The notes under the pieces were generated by a model that saw only the letters and a program-made list of their open reading frames with translations, had not been told where the DNA came from and made no database searches. A stretch of DNA of 64,000 nucleotides from Malania oleifera (taxonomy: Eukaryota > Streptophyta > Magnoliopsida > Santalales > Ximeniaceae): NCBI RefSeq assembly GCF_029873635.1, contig NC_080420.1:34494231-34558230 (forward strand). Direction: 5' to 3'. Positions 1 to 13,800 of this stretch are shown one piece after another. Each line of letters opens with the position of its first letter. Positions within the stretch are counted from its first letter, which is position 1. A program made the position numbers and the translations under genes.

Positions 1-1739
1 TTCAAGATCAACTTTGATAAGGATCAAATCTACCTCCCCATGATAGTTACTTAGCTTTCTAGTTTGCTAACTTCCGTTCAACTCTTTCAATGACTAGATT
101 CCAATGCTTAGTAGAGTGTGTCTTAGCCTCTAGAGGAAGGCCCAAACATTACTTCCTATGCAAACAAGGTTGGAGGTATTTGGAGGATCTCCACAAGCAC
201 TCCTTAAACTGTCCAATGGCCTTCATTAAGAGCTCTTCTCCAGTCATTTTGACTTTCAAATTTGAATAATAGCTTGCCACCTACTATGTTAACTATATCC
301 ATGCCCCCTTGGAGATTCCAGAACTAGCAAAGTATTTGTTCTGCCTTGTTAGCCAAGATCCTTCATTCATCAATGATCATGCCTATGGCTACAAACTGCC
401 ATTCTCTAGCTATCTCCCATTCGAAGTCTTTGCCTATCTCCAACAACGCCCTTTTTATATATAATGTAGTACTAATTTCGTTTTTACCTCATTTGATAGC
501 CTATCAATTTCTTCCATCTTCTTACTTCTTCTCTCATAGTGTTTCTTGGAGTTTCTAGTATCAGATGGCCTCTTTATAACTTTCTATTGGGAATTCTTCA
601 TCAAATACTCCCCTTTTTGCTCGTCATAACTTGCAATATGTTGAAATTTTCATAATTCCTTATTAAATCTATGCAAAATATAGATAGAAAATCCTGAAAA
701 TAGATTTCCTATAGGATTTCTCAAGCCAATCAATTCAACCTATATTATCTGCGGTAATCTAGCTCTATTGAAATCTAACCTCTCTTTTCTTTACGGGATT
801 CCTATCTCTGCATTTCATGTTGTTTAAACTTACCTCTTCACGCTTGGTAGGGTCTTTTGCCTATTGTTAGGGTGCCCTACCCTTTCCTTATCCCTCTCTC
901 CCTCTTCTTCACTTCGCTTTTGTTGGTTCAGCTTTCATCATCGCCGTTAGTCCCTAAATTGAATCTGTCCTCTATGTTTTAGAAGAGCCAGTCTTCCAAC
1001 TATTTATTTTTCCCATAGCCAACGTTCTCTCATTAATTAGTCTCTGCGTTATGGGAATCTTGATGATATTCACTAGATTTGGCTTGATCACATGATATGG
1101 GTTGATGGGATTGACTTCTTGCTCATCTGTAGAGGTGAGCTTCACCACCTCCCCCCATACTCTCCCTCTTCGAAGAAGCCCAAGTGCAGCCGATTACTAA
1201 TCTATGAAATTTGAATGGGTTTAAAGTTCTTTCTCATTAATCATTTTGAATATAATTTAATTAAATTTTAAAACATTGTTCTAACGCCTTCTTTATACTA
1301 GATTACTACTAATTACTACCCTAATATCTTTCACTGTCCTTGCTGCTAATTACTATTGCTTCTTGTTTTTTGTTATTAGGTTAATAAGTTAATTTTCAAT
1401 ATTGATGATTCTTTTATGATTGCTACAAATATGATAAGAGTATTTTTCATTAAGGTCAAGAGACGAATTATGAAGTACAAATGCAGAAAACAAATCTAGA
1501 AGATAAATATTGCCTAAACGCCTAGAATAACAATAATAATAAACACCTTTAATAATAATAATAATAAAATGATCTATCCATGTTCTATCCTTATTTTTAG
1601 AAAATTCTCATATGAAAAAAATACATAACTCATTAACTATGTAGGACGTAAAGTTACATAAATTCAGTAAGGCAACTGTCCCAATCGAAAAAAAGAATTG
1701 CGTATGGGTAACCTTTCGTCAGCAGAAAACATAAAAATC
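1..1739. other. 3' flank of DTD2, no gene recognised
   Basis: AT-rich non-coding sequence. The longest open frame (346-558, plus) is short, low in complexity and matches no family I know. An (AAT)n microsatellite lies at about 1550-1567. Reading the minus strand away from the DTD2 stop at 1740, an AAATAA-type near-consensus poly(A) signal is visible around 1591-1600, about 140 nt downstream, which would fit the 3' end of the DTD2 transcript. I see nothing else to call here. Confidence 0.5.
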
Positions 1740-1824
1740 TCAGAAATCATTTGGCTTCCCAATTTTAATGTCCTGCTCAGCCAGAAACCCAGTAATAGCA
1801 TTTTTCTGCCAGCCCTTGAAACTC
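1740..1824 (-). CDS. GEK1: DTD2 exon 9 (C-terminus and stop)
   Basis: 85 bp. It follows the acceptor ATTGCAG and completes a lysine codon split with exon 8. It encodes [18 protein letters not shown] then IKIGKPNDF and TGA, the typical C-terminus of plant DTD2. The nearest upstream exon is 9,958 bp away. Confidence 0.95.
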
Positions 1825-4800
1825 CTGCAATAACGAAAAAAAAAAAAAGATGTTGATGCAAGGAAACGCAAGTGTTGTGTGATCATCCCATCAAATACGA
1901 GCCCAGATGAACATAATCCACAGCAGGAATAAAATAGTATTAAGCATAAAGCATTCAATTTATTCAAAACCAAATGAAAAATATCCTTCTATTCTTCTTT
2001 TGATTTTTGTCCCTGCTTTAATTATCTCCCTCTCTGCTTTTATTAAACAAATATCATACATGGTTGGGTAGAGGGTAGGCCCATTATCATGATGAATTAG
2101 TCGAGTATGTAAAGGATCTCGGACGCCGTCATTTCAAAAAAAATCCTACATGGTCAATGCATCAAAGGCTGCAATTTGGTCAATTTCTAGGATAACATTC
2201 CCCATGAAAGCATAAAAACTGGAAGATAAGAGACAGGTAGTGCCACTTTTTAGTGCCAAAGGGAGCCAGTAAAGAAAATCACCGATGACTGATTGAGAAA
2301 ATGTGATTCTGAAATTTATTAGGGACTTGTGCAACCTTAGATTCCACCCAACCAGCCTTGGTCCTTCAGACTCACCAACTTCCTGACATGAGAAATTTCA
2401 GTGCGACACAATCCCTACTTGCCTGAAGATAAATTTGTGCCACTATGACATGGGTATTTCATATTGGAGAAAGGAGAACCTTTCAAAATACAATTCCACA
2501 ATGAAGCCCATCTATAAGTAAAACACAATTTCCATGACATATTTAGAACTTCAAAGCTCATCCTAACTAGCACGGGGACATATTGTGTGTTAAACCATAC
2601 TTCCTAAAAAATTTCTACAACTATGAAAATACATCTTATCTTCCAAAATTTAAACCATAGCCATAGAGTTGCAAGCCCTAACTTATCAGTTGACATTTTT
2701 TTTTTTTTAGCTGACCACATAATAATGATATTTAAGCAACCTCAAACTTAAGCCACATTAAATTTCCCTATACTTAACAGGTTAGCATCACAATTACTAA
2801 TCCAGGATAACAGATTCAAACGGTTCATAAAGTGATCACAATGCATACAATATGGGACCTTTTTGCCAGAAAAACCACTCATGCAACTCATATGGATTTT
2901 CCCAAGTCCAAAATAGAATAAAGGAAAACTTTAAAAAAAAAAAAAAAAAAAGTATAAAGAAAGGAGAAAAAAACACCCAGTGCAGAAGGCTCTTTGACCA
3001 CACACGGAGGATCTAGGAGGCGATAATGTGCGCAACCCCTTACTTCCACATTTGAGAGAAGATTTTTGTCATGTTTGTACTTGTGTGCTAACTAAGCTTG
3101 TCTAGAACCCTTCACTTGGCCGATAGCTACTTTCTCCAAGAAAATTTAGTTTCTGAAGCTCATCCTCCTTGACATATGTAGCATGTCAAGATTCAAATTC
3201 TACCGTGGGCACCCATAGAACTTCAATAAGAAACTATCACATTGTTCAACAAAAATCATGCAGCCATGTAATACCTAGATATGTTCATCTATAATTAAAC
3301 ATTGAACCAAAATCATGCAGCCATGTAATACCTAGATATGTTCATCTATAATTAAACATTTAACCAAAGGGTCATGCCCATGGTTTTAAATCGCGGTAGC
3401 AGGTAGCGTAACGTAACAGTACTGGGCGTAACAGGAAGCATGAGTAACGGATGTTACATAACGGGAAGCGGGTGTAACGGCCGTGAATTTTTTTGAAGCA
3501 TGCACAACCTTGTGCATATTAGTGTACTTGCATGTTTTAAGCTTTTAGCCCTTCTTAGAAAGAGTATGAGTGTATTTTGGATCCTTTAGCTCGTGTAACT
3601 AATTTATTTGGTAAGGGAAACAAGTTTACATTTGTTTTAAACCACCATTGATAGAAAAATTACGTGTGTCTGCGGTTTATACTTCTCATTGTTCTTATCT
3701 GTGATAAATTTTTATGTGTGCTAAATTAATTAATAAAAAAAAATACATTATACACTCCATAATCTATTAGACACATAAGACATACGAATAATACAAATAT
3801 AATATAGCTAGAAAAGAAAGAAGGTTGAAGTTGAAAAATATAGAACATAAATATCACATTACTAATGTTATCAAAATAAAATATTTTCCGAACAAGTTTG
3901 TATATTCAAATTGTTAATTAATGCATCTATTGTGAGTATTCAAAAAAATAGTAACTTTTGTATCATCCTCATTATAATATTTTCCCCCTCTTGCCACTAG
4001 GTATGTTGAGAATGATATATGAAAGAGAGGGAAAACGTGAGATGAAAAAGTAAAAAAAAAAAAAATTTGGTGTAACAGTCCTGTAGTGGTTACGTAACGG
4101 TCGCGGTCCATAACAGCCGCTACAGCCGTGAATTTTCTTCCCACTGATTTCGCAGTGTGTAACGGTACCAGTAACCCAAAAAACCGTTACGTAACGGCCA
4201 CGGCCTTTATTTAAAACCATGGTCATGCCACTATGGTGTGATTGGGCATATAAACAAAGGGATGTGCTACTAGGTTACATTGAAAGCCTGGATATTTTCA
4301 TCTATGGGTTATTTTCAGACACTAAGGCAAAAATATTGAGATGCTTAAAAGTTCTAGGATGCTCTACAGTAACTAATTTCTTTGAGTTCTCCTGCATGAT
4401 TCCTTGCTAGATACCACTACTTTTATGGAAGAATCTTGTCGAATATAAGAAACTCAAGAAAGAAGGAAAAATAAATAAATCAGTAGAAAAAATAGGACAA
4501 TATGATATCCTGCTAACCATAAAAATAAATATAAATAAATAAATTATATATATATAAGAAAAGAAGAAAAAAGATCAGCAAAACAAATCTTTCTAACCTT
4601 GCTGATTATTTAGCCCATTTTTTTAAAGGCTTGGGGGAAAAACCAACAAGGAGGCAAGGAAAACAATCTTATATCAAAGCAACTACAAAAGCAAATGCTG
4701 GCCCTCCATTCCACTCCAACCAAACAAACTAAATCACAGCTCATACAACACAACTCACAAATTTCAAGCATCCTTCTCCCTTCCAGAACCCCTAAAGAAA

Positions 4801-7800
4801 TAAGTCAAAAACCATTCAAAGAATAAAGGCAAACCGCTGCTCTCCAAACAACCCAAAAAGCCTACTTCACATCCTCCAAACTGCAAAATAATGCCAGAAA
4901 GATGAGAAAGAGATTCACACTACTGTATTACATCAGACAATGATCAGGGGACAGTATGGAGACCAGAATACCATATTTTCCCTTCAAACCGCAAATGTTC
5001 ATCGTAGACCAAACACCATTTCCAACATTGAAATCAGAGAGAACACCTTAACTGGGGAGGAGGACATTAATAGGGGAATCTGCAACTTTTATAAAGCTCT
5101 TTACTCTATATCCAAAAGCTGTAGACAAATAGTGGATGGCATCGATTTCAAATCTCTCAGCCCCTCCACCGCAGAGTGGCTTACCCTTTGAGGAAGCTGA
5201 AATCCTCCAAGCCATTGGAGATTGCAATGGAGACAAAGCACCAGGGCCAGACGGGTTCTCCCTTTCATTCTTTCAGCCAAAATGGGGAGGGCTTAAGCAA
5301 GATTTTACCAACACTTTCTGAGGATTTCTTTAGATCGGGAAGATTTGTTTGCAACATCAAATTCCACTTTCCTTATCCTGATCCCTTAGAAACTCGGGGC
5401 ATCCAACATTAAGAACTTTTGTTCAATTAGCCAGGTAGGAAGTATCTATAAAATCCTTGCTAAAGATCTTGCTATGAGGGTCAAAAAAGTCATTCCAAAA
5501 GTGATGTAGGACGAGAAGCGGCTATTTGGCGGCTATTTGGTTGGATCATTTCAACCCAATAAGGAGGCCCATGTCAAAGAATAGGGTGAATGGTTTATTG
5601 GGTCCAAAACCCAAATGTGCTTAGTTATTTAGTTGTTTTAAGTATATGTGTGTAGTTGCTTGTATTAGGATTATTTATGTTGGGGGCTTGTTTGTAGTAA
5701 TTGTGTATTCTAGGTGGATGTTTGTAATGTAATGTAGTTTTAGGGGTATGTGCATAATTCCATATGTTTAGAGGTTTTCTTATAAATAGTGTGTGAAAGC
5801 CATGTTGTAGGCAGTTGTTGAAGAATTTCAATTGTAAATTGAACGTGAGTTCCCCCATAGTATCTCCTCTCTTCCCCCTTCCTTCCTCTCTTCTAATTTC
5901 TCCTTGGCTGAAGAAACTTGATGCTGCCCCTGCATCATTTGGTATCAGAGCCCAACCACAATCTCCATTCTTTCATTTCAGTCCACCCATTCTCCCTTAC
6001 TCTTCTCCTTTTCTTTTCCTCTTTTTCTTGCCCGTTTATCTTCTCCTTCTCCTATTCTTCTTCGCTTAATTCTCTCCCATAATTCTCTCAACTCTCTGAT
6101 TTCTAAATTCTGTTGCTGTCTCCTCTACCTGCAGCAGTCTCTGTCCAGCAATTAATCCCTCTGTTCCTTCCATCTTCTTCCTCTTTTCTTCTTCTCCTTC
6201 ATCTTCCAATCTCTCCATCTCTTCTTCTCTGTTATCCTCTTGTCTTATCATTTCCTTTCTGAAATTTTGGTTAAAGAAAAAAAATAAATAACCGAAAGCA
6301 ATTCTGCAGTTTCAGAACATTACAGAAAATTCCAGCCGTGTTCTCATTTCCTCAAACACCACCTTCCAGCCACCATCCTGCAACATCACCCACACCACCA
6401 AAAACAGAACCTCCCCCCCCCCCCCCCCCGGGGGGTGAAACCCTTCCCCTCAAAATTTCATCACCGTCCGATCACTGGAGGAACCCCATGCACCAGCCAA
6501 ACTTCTCCAGCCACCGACCCCTTCAAAATCCACCATTTCTGGAGTTACTTTGTCATAAAGCCACCACCACTGTATTCCCCAACCCCTTATCTACCCTCGC
6601 CTGAAATTTCATCACCAGAGCACCATTTCCGGCAGCCCACACACCAGCAACCGCGAGTGGCATTCTGCCGGACTTCCCTCCTCCTGCTAGAATAACGAGA
6701 AATTGTTCCCAGCCGCAATAAATTGGTGTTCTCATGATATATTGATTTGCAGCATGATATTTTGGTTCCTAACTTGAAATTGTGTAAGCAAGCGCAATAA
6801 TTTGGCACGAAATCCTAGAAATTGTCACTTCCAGCATCAAAAGTCAGGTTTTATTGCTGCTATTTGTGAGTTTTTCTAGTGAATTTGATTCATTTTTTGC
6901 ATGATACTGAAGATTAAAGGTGACTTGAAGACTCTTCTTAAATAATTGAAAGTAAAGTTTGTGATTTTCTTCATATAAATGCATCATGGTGACTGATGTT
7001 GAATTTTCTGCAAAGGTGTTGTTATCCGGTAGGGTACAAAATATGGAAAATGCTTTGGAGATTATTACTGGTGCTTTGAATAGGCTAACAACAGAAGTTG
7101 CAGCCTTAGGTAAAGAGCCCATGGAAATTCCTACCAAACAAGATGGTGGAATAGCTACAGTCCCTCATGCTTTTGAGTTGTGTGAAGGCCAAAATAATCA
7201 TTTGAATAAGGGAATTAAACTAGAAATCTCTGATTTTAATGGTGATGATTCTCCTGATGAATTTGATGATTGGGTGTATTCTTTGAAACACTATTTCCGA
7301 TGGCATGATAAGAATGAAGCTAGAAAGTTGTACTTTCCTGAATCAAAAATGAAGGGAACTGCTCGAATTTGGTGGATTAAACAAATGGAAATCTCTAGGA
7401 GGAGATTTGGTGAGATTACAATGTGGGATAAGATGAGGCGAGCCATGCAAGAACAATTTGTGCCTTTCAATTATCAGCAGCATGTTCATCTCCAGCTCTT
7501 TGATTTGAAGCAAGAAGAAAAGACAGTGATGGAGTACACTAGTAGATTCTATCATTTGGCTACTCGTGCCGATATAGAATGGGAAGAGGACATTATGATA
7601 GCTTTGTACAGAAAAGGGTTGAAGCAAGCTATTGCCTCCAAACTTGCTGCATGTCGTCTCATCAAAAGCAGCACAGGTTGCCACTCAGATTGAGGAGGAC
7701 ATGCAACCCAGTCCTCCTAGAGCTACATCAGCACTTCGGTTTGAGAAGAGTACCAGTGGAGTGATACGAGAAAAGACAGCTGAGCAATTGGGTAAAGGCG

Positions 7801-10800
7801 TTCAGACTAATACCTATTGGAAGACTCCTGAGCATTCTGGAAGAACTTCTAAGAGCCAACCATCACTCAAATGCTTTAAATGTCAAGGTTTTGGACAACA
7901 AGTTGCACAATGTCCTAACCAATTCATGGCTGTTGCAGAAAAGGAAGAAGGTGAAGATGATGATACTCAAGTAGTCGAAGCTAAAACAGAAATTCCAAGT
8001 GACTTAGATGACGATGGCAATTTGAGAACCTATTTAGTGCTTCGACATATGCTCTCTTCCCACAAGGTTAAAGAGACAAAGGATTGGAGGCGGACCAACA
8101 TCTTTCAAACTCATGTGATACGCCAAAAACAACTTTGTACTTTATTTATTGATCCTGGTAGTTGTACAAATGTAGTTTCTAAAGAATCTATGAAGAAGTT
8201 AGATTTGGAAGTTGAGCCTCATCCCGAACCATACAAAACTGCTTGGGTGAACAATACCAACTTGAAGGTCCATGATCACTGCTTACTTCAAGATTATGGA
8301 GTCTCGGTGCAATGTGATATCCTTCCTCAAAATTTGTCACATTCTTTTGGGCCGACCACGGTTATTTGATAGGAAGGTGAAGCATGATGGACATGAGAAT
8401 TCTTATTTTCTCTCCATTGACAAAAAGAAGTACTAGTTGATGCCGTCACAAATTCTTTCACTCACCAAGTTGAAACGTACTACTAGTTTCTTTCTTATGA
8501 AATGAGATTATTCTATTCATGGTGATGGACTCCTTTGTACTTTCCCCAACTCGACGGAGCTGAGTTCTTTAGATTATTCTATTCATGGTGATGGACTCCA
8601 TTGAGGGAATTGATGTAGGACGAGAAGCAGCTATTTAGATGGATCATTTCGACCCAATTAAGAGGCCTATGTCAAAGAATAGGGTGAATGGTTTATTGAG
8701 TCCGAAACCCAAATCTGCTTAGTTATTTAGTTGTTTAAGTATGTGTGTAGTTGCTTGTATTAGGATTATTTATGTTGGGGGCTTGTTTGTAGTAATTGTA
8801 TTCTAGGGGTATGTTTGTCATGTAATGTAGTTTTAGGGGTATGTGTGTAATTTCATATGTTTAGAGGCTTTCTTATGAATGGTGTTTGAAAGCCATGTTG
8901 TAGGCAATTGATGAATTTGAATTGTTAAATGAACGTGAGTTCGCCCCCTGGTATCTCCTCTCTCCTCCCTTCTTCTTCCTTCCTCTCTTCTAATTTCTCC
9001 ATGGCTACAGAACCTTGATGCTGCCCCTGCATCAAAAAGTCATTGGCAAATATCAACATGCCTTTGTGATGAGAAGACAAATCATGGCTGCAGCCCTAAT
9101 AGCTAACAAGATAGAAGATCCTTAACAGAGGAAAGAGAGAAAGGAGTGGTGTGCAAACTCGATATGGAGAAAGTCTTCGATCATGTCAATTGGAACTTCC
9201 TTCTCTTTAACCTCAAGAAAATGGGTTTTGGGGAGCGTTGGTGTAGTTGGATCAATCATTGCATCAACACACCTAGATTCTCTTTGCTAATCAATGGGCA
9301 ACCCACTGATTTCTTCCGCTCCTCCATAGGTCTGAAACAAGGGGACCCTCTATTCCCCTTCTTGTTATCGTGGTGATGAAGGTGTTGAGCCTCATGTTGT
9401 TAAAAGCTACAGGTGAAAGGCTGCTCAAAGGCCTTAAGAGTTGCCAAACACGATAGGATTATGGAAGTCACGCATCTTTTGTTCACTAATGACACTAATT
9501 TTTTGTGAGGATGACTCTCTCCACATTCTGAATTTGAGTTGTATCTTGACAGGGCTTGAGGCAGTTTCAATTCTGAAAGTTAACCTTCGAAAAAGTGAAA
9601 TCATTCCAATTGGAGAAAATGTAGATGGGCCTCTCCTTGCTGGTTTTCGGGCTGCAAAAAAGGTACTTTCCCTATTAACTACCTTGGGTTACCTCTTGGC
9701 GCCAAATTCAAAGATAAATGAGTGTGGGATTCTATTGTTGAGAAATTTGAAAAAAGGCTAGCTGGATGGAAGAAGAATTTCTTATCAAAAGATGGTAGAC
9801 TCACTCTCATCAAAAGTACCTTGACAAATCTCCCTGTATACTTCATGTCTGTCCTTCTCCTTCCAGCTTCAGTTGCCAAGAGACTTGAAGGAATTCAAAC
9901 GCGGTTTCTTGGGGAAGCTTCGGGCGGAATTCAAATTTCACCTTGTCAAATGGGGCATGGTGAAACAAATTCCTGTTAGGGAAATGGTTATGGAGATTTT
10001 TGATTGAGAAAGATCACCTTTGGCGATGAATCGTTGCTGTGACTATGGGCTTGAACATAACAGCTAGATCTCCCAACCTAATGTAGGACCACAAGGCATA
10101 GGACTCTGGAATTTCATTAGGAATGGCTGGAATGCTTTTGCTTCCTGTATCAGGTTTCAAGTGGGGAGGGGGGACAACATTCATTTTTTGGCACAACCTG
10201 TGGCGCAATCAAGATGATTTTTTTTTGCATCCTATTCCCAGACATCTATAACTTGGCATGTGATAAAGATGCCCGGGTCAATCAACACCTTCAAGCCTCA
10301 TATCAGGGCTCTTTTGGAACATCCTCTTCCTTAGAAATGTGGATAATTGGGAACTCAAACCAGCTCAGGGATTTCGACAGCTTTCTCTACAGCTACCAAC
10401 ACTATAATAGCACCAATCTCCTTTTTTGGACCTTAGAATTGAAGGAAGCCTTCACCATTAGATCCTTCTACAGGAAGCCTTCCCTTTGGTTTCAAACTCT
10501 ATTTCCCCTTGGACTGAAATTTAGAAGACTTCAACCCCCACAAAAATTGCCTTCCTTGCTTGGGAAGCAACCCATGGTAAGATTTTGACCATGGATAACT
10601 TGCAAAGAAGGGGTCTGTCAGTTGTCAATAGATGTCCCCTCTGCATGGTTGAAACAGAATCAGTTGAAAACGTCCTCCTTCACTATGCTTGGACAAGGAA
10701 TCTCTAGAATATGGAGCTGTCTCTAATCAGACAAAGGTGCATTATCTCTAACTCTGGGAAGGGAATCTGAACCTGGAAAGGGATTCAGGCCACAAGGCGA

Positions 10801-13800
10801 AGAGAAAGGCATTGTCCCTCATTCCCCTTGCAATTTTCTGGTGTGTTTGGAAGGAGGGGAATATAGACAAGTATTCAAAAATTCATCCTCAACAATCCAA
10901 ATCAGTAAAGAATGCTGATTTACTGTGGTTAATAGCTGGCTTACTGCATTCCATCTCAAAAATGGCTCCACTAATCTCCTCCTCAAAAGAACATTTCCAA
11001 TCTAAGCCTTCTTTCATGGACCAAAATCACTCCTATGAATAACAATTGTAATAAGATCCGTATATAACATCAATTTTCGACCACGATATCTAACAATCTC
11101 CCATTACCAGTCTCCAAATCCTTAATAAATTCCTCCTCCTATTACCACTCACTACCCCATGAAAAATAATGGATACTCTATCATACTCAAATTGATTATT
11201 TTTCACAATGTTGAGAAAACGCCCATGATAATTCTGATTTTCTGTAATGTTTTAAAAAAAAAAAAAAAGAGCATAGAAAGTAAATTCCAACATGAAAAAT
11301 TAAGTACTCTCAACGTTCAAATAAAAACTATCCTCTTCATAAAAAAAATAAAAGGGACATTTTGCGCATGTGTGCATTCGCTTCCTGTCCATTGCTAGCC
11401 ATATCTTAGTAACCATATAAAATTTGTGTTCCAAAAGGAGCTGCTGTCACTTCTTCAAACGAAAATTTTATTGGCCACATCAGTCTCTCTGAGATGCTTT
11501 CGGGTGATGCATATTCCAAGAACAAAAAAAAAAATTAAATTTAAAAAGCTTTGTGTCCATTGCTAGCTATATCTTAGTAACCACACTAAATTTGAGTTCC
11601 ACAAAGAGCTGCTGTCACTTCTTCAAATGAAAATTTTAATGGGTACATCAGTCTATCCAAGATGCTTTTGGGAGATGCATATTCCACTTCCATTGCAAAT
11701 ATTCCAAAAAAAAAAAATTACAGAAAAGAATAACAGTAAATGACCTATTAAGAAAATGAAATTTCTTTTTTGATTAACTTACTTCTGATCAAGATGTGCC
11801 AGGATTTCACCACCAGGAAAAGCTGATTTTGTAACCTCAAATGCAACTTTTATTGATTCTTTCCAACTCCCGCCAACATCATTTGCATTATTTCCTGATT
11901 TTGACTGACTTGGATCATCCATCGGCAAGGAATATCCAGAGAGTAGGTGGCCCACCCAAACGCCATCCTTCCTGTAATTGTGTACAATGAAGTGGTTTAG
12001 TAGCATATAAGTAGAAACTCCTAAAGGCATGCCGACAAATGGCTTCTAAGTTTCAAGATTCAAAAGGCATACTCACAGAATTTATTTCCATGGTATGAGG
12101 AACTTATTCAAGTGCAAGAGAAACCAAAGAAACAATTGCAATGAACCAAAGTTAAACGTATGTATTAGAAGGGAATATATTACTTTAGTAATAAGGTGGT
12201 GTGAGTGAGTTTATATGTCCTTCATGTCTTTTTATTATCAATACATAAAGAAGGCATATCTGGAGCTGTATGTAACCCTCCAGGGATGCTGATTTATGCT
12301 TCTATAACCTCTCTGTTTCTGTTCTTCCCTCCTCTAAACCTGACACTTTGTTTAGATAATTAGGGGAGAAAAAAACAATAATAAATGATAGTTTCTTTTA
12401 ATGAAAAGAAAATAAAATGATGAACAGTGATTTCTCTCCCATGCTATTTGGATAACTAGAGATAAATAATTTCTCTCCCATTAATTTTTTTCCTATGTTG
12501 TTTCGATAATTGAAGAGAAAAGAAAATATTTCATATTAATTTACAGGCCTGACCATTTATTTCTTAAGTAAGATGACAAAATTTATATCTTCCTCTTGAA
12601 GTAATTTGGTATTATAAAAAAAATACCAGATTGGATGCAAACAAGCACACCAGCTATATATAACAATTCCCTCAAAATGATCATAGGCCGGTTAGTTCAA
12701 AGCTCTAAGAGGGATAAGAACCTCCTATCTTACCACCGCTTTACTTTTTGAGTTGATAGCCAAAGAGATATTCAAAATAAGGAAGGGAGGGGATCCACAA
12801 CGAAGGAAGGGATACTACTAATGCTTGCTTCAATCGCTTTCTTTATCTTGTGGTCCACTTTGTTTGGATTAAGAGATTTGGAGAGAGAAGGAAAGAAAAC
12901 TCTCTCTCCAAATCTCTCAATCCAAACAAAGTGTAGGTGCTGTATTTTTTCACTAAATATTCAATTTATTTCGGATTTGAAATATGGTATCAGAGCACTA
13001 AACTTCTCTAAAACTGAATAATCTGACTTAGTTGCAGCCACTTCTCTCTCTCCCTCGTCTACTCTTAAATTAGTCTCTTTTCTGGTTTCAGAGTCGTATA
13101 GGATTTTGTATCCTTCTCTTCTGAGACATGAGCAACTCAGGCGGGTGTTGCATGGGATCATGGTGGTTTGCTAGTGTACAGACAGTCACATACTATTTCT
13201 TGCAGACTGCTGTTGCCATTCTTAAGTTTCCTTTGATTGGTTGTCATGTGTTGATACTCTAATGATGTTTTTTGAGTGTCCATGATGTCCTGGTCATGCC
13301 TGCACATCCTTCTAGCTTCTGCCAGGTTGTTTATTGATTGTCTGCACTGTTGTTGAAGTGCCTGTAATTATTAGTTGTGGTTTGCTATGTTCTATGTGGT
13401 CATGAACGATTTTAGCAGGATTGGTGAGAGACTATTTACATCTTTATGCGTCCAAGGATACTTAATGTAGGACAAGAGGCAAGACTTCAGGGAGATCCTT
13501 GTTGGAGAATAATTAAGGATAACTGAGTGAAGGGATTGTTGGGTTTAGTTTAATTAGTATGGTATTATGTGTATTTGGGACCTTGTTTGCAAAATTTGTG
13601 TACTCTAGGGGTTGAAATGTAATGTAGTTTTAGGGGTATTATGTGTAATTTCAAGTGAAGAGGCTTTCTCATAAATAGTGTGTGGACGCCATGTTGTAGG
13701 TAGTTGTTGAATTTGATTGAAGTGAACGTGAGTTTTCCCCTTGTATCTCCTCTCCCCTCTCTTTCTGTTGTGCAAATTAATGCGCTGCGGAAACCATGGT

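Larger units (their letters stand above)
5502..9034 (+). mobile_element. Gag-protease-only LTR retrotransposon (TR-GAG-like), copy 1
   Basis: A complete 3,533-bp element with LTRs TGATGTAGGACGAG...CTGCATCA, flanked by an exact 5-bp duplication AAAAG (5497-5501, 9035-9039), inserted into the LINE. A primer-binding site for initiator tRNA-Met follows the 5' LTR. Coding capacity is limited to a Ty3-type gag followed by a protease domain; no reverse transcriptase, RNase H or integrase is present and there is no room for them. This matches the terminal-repeat-with-GAG type of non-autonomous element. A second, more decayed copy is at 13463-20911. It is antisense to DTD2. Confidence 0.88.
4935..11043 (+). 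mobile_element. Degenerate L1-type LINE, split by an LTR element
   Basis: Two plus-strand blocks (about 4935-5496 and 9040-11043) join across a clean 3,533-bp LTR insertion. The left block carries the start of the LINE reverse transcriptase ([16 protein letters not shown], then an [12 protein letters not shown] region in another frame). The right block continues with [19 protein letters not shown] and [12 protein letters not shown] and ends with the zinc-binding RT-associated domain. The endonuclease is missing and there are several frameshifts and stops, so it is dead. A 15-nt A-tract at 11254-11268 may mark its original 3' tail. It is antisense to DTD2 within intron 8. Confidence 0.85.

Noticed and set aside
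346-558. 70-codon plus-strand gene
   Set aside because: Short, no recognisable family or codon pattern, in AT-rich flank.
1740-1973. Stand-alone 77-codon minus-strand gene
   Set aside because: Only the last 28 codons are coding; they are DTD2 exon 9. The upstream part is intron.
6338-6695. Proline-rich plus-strand proteins
   Set aside because: Overlapping frames in the C-rich leader of the TR-GAG element, before its gag start; no family features.
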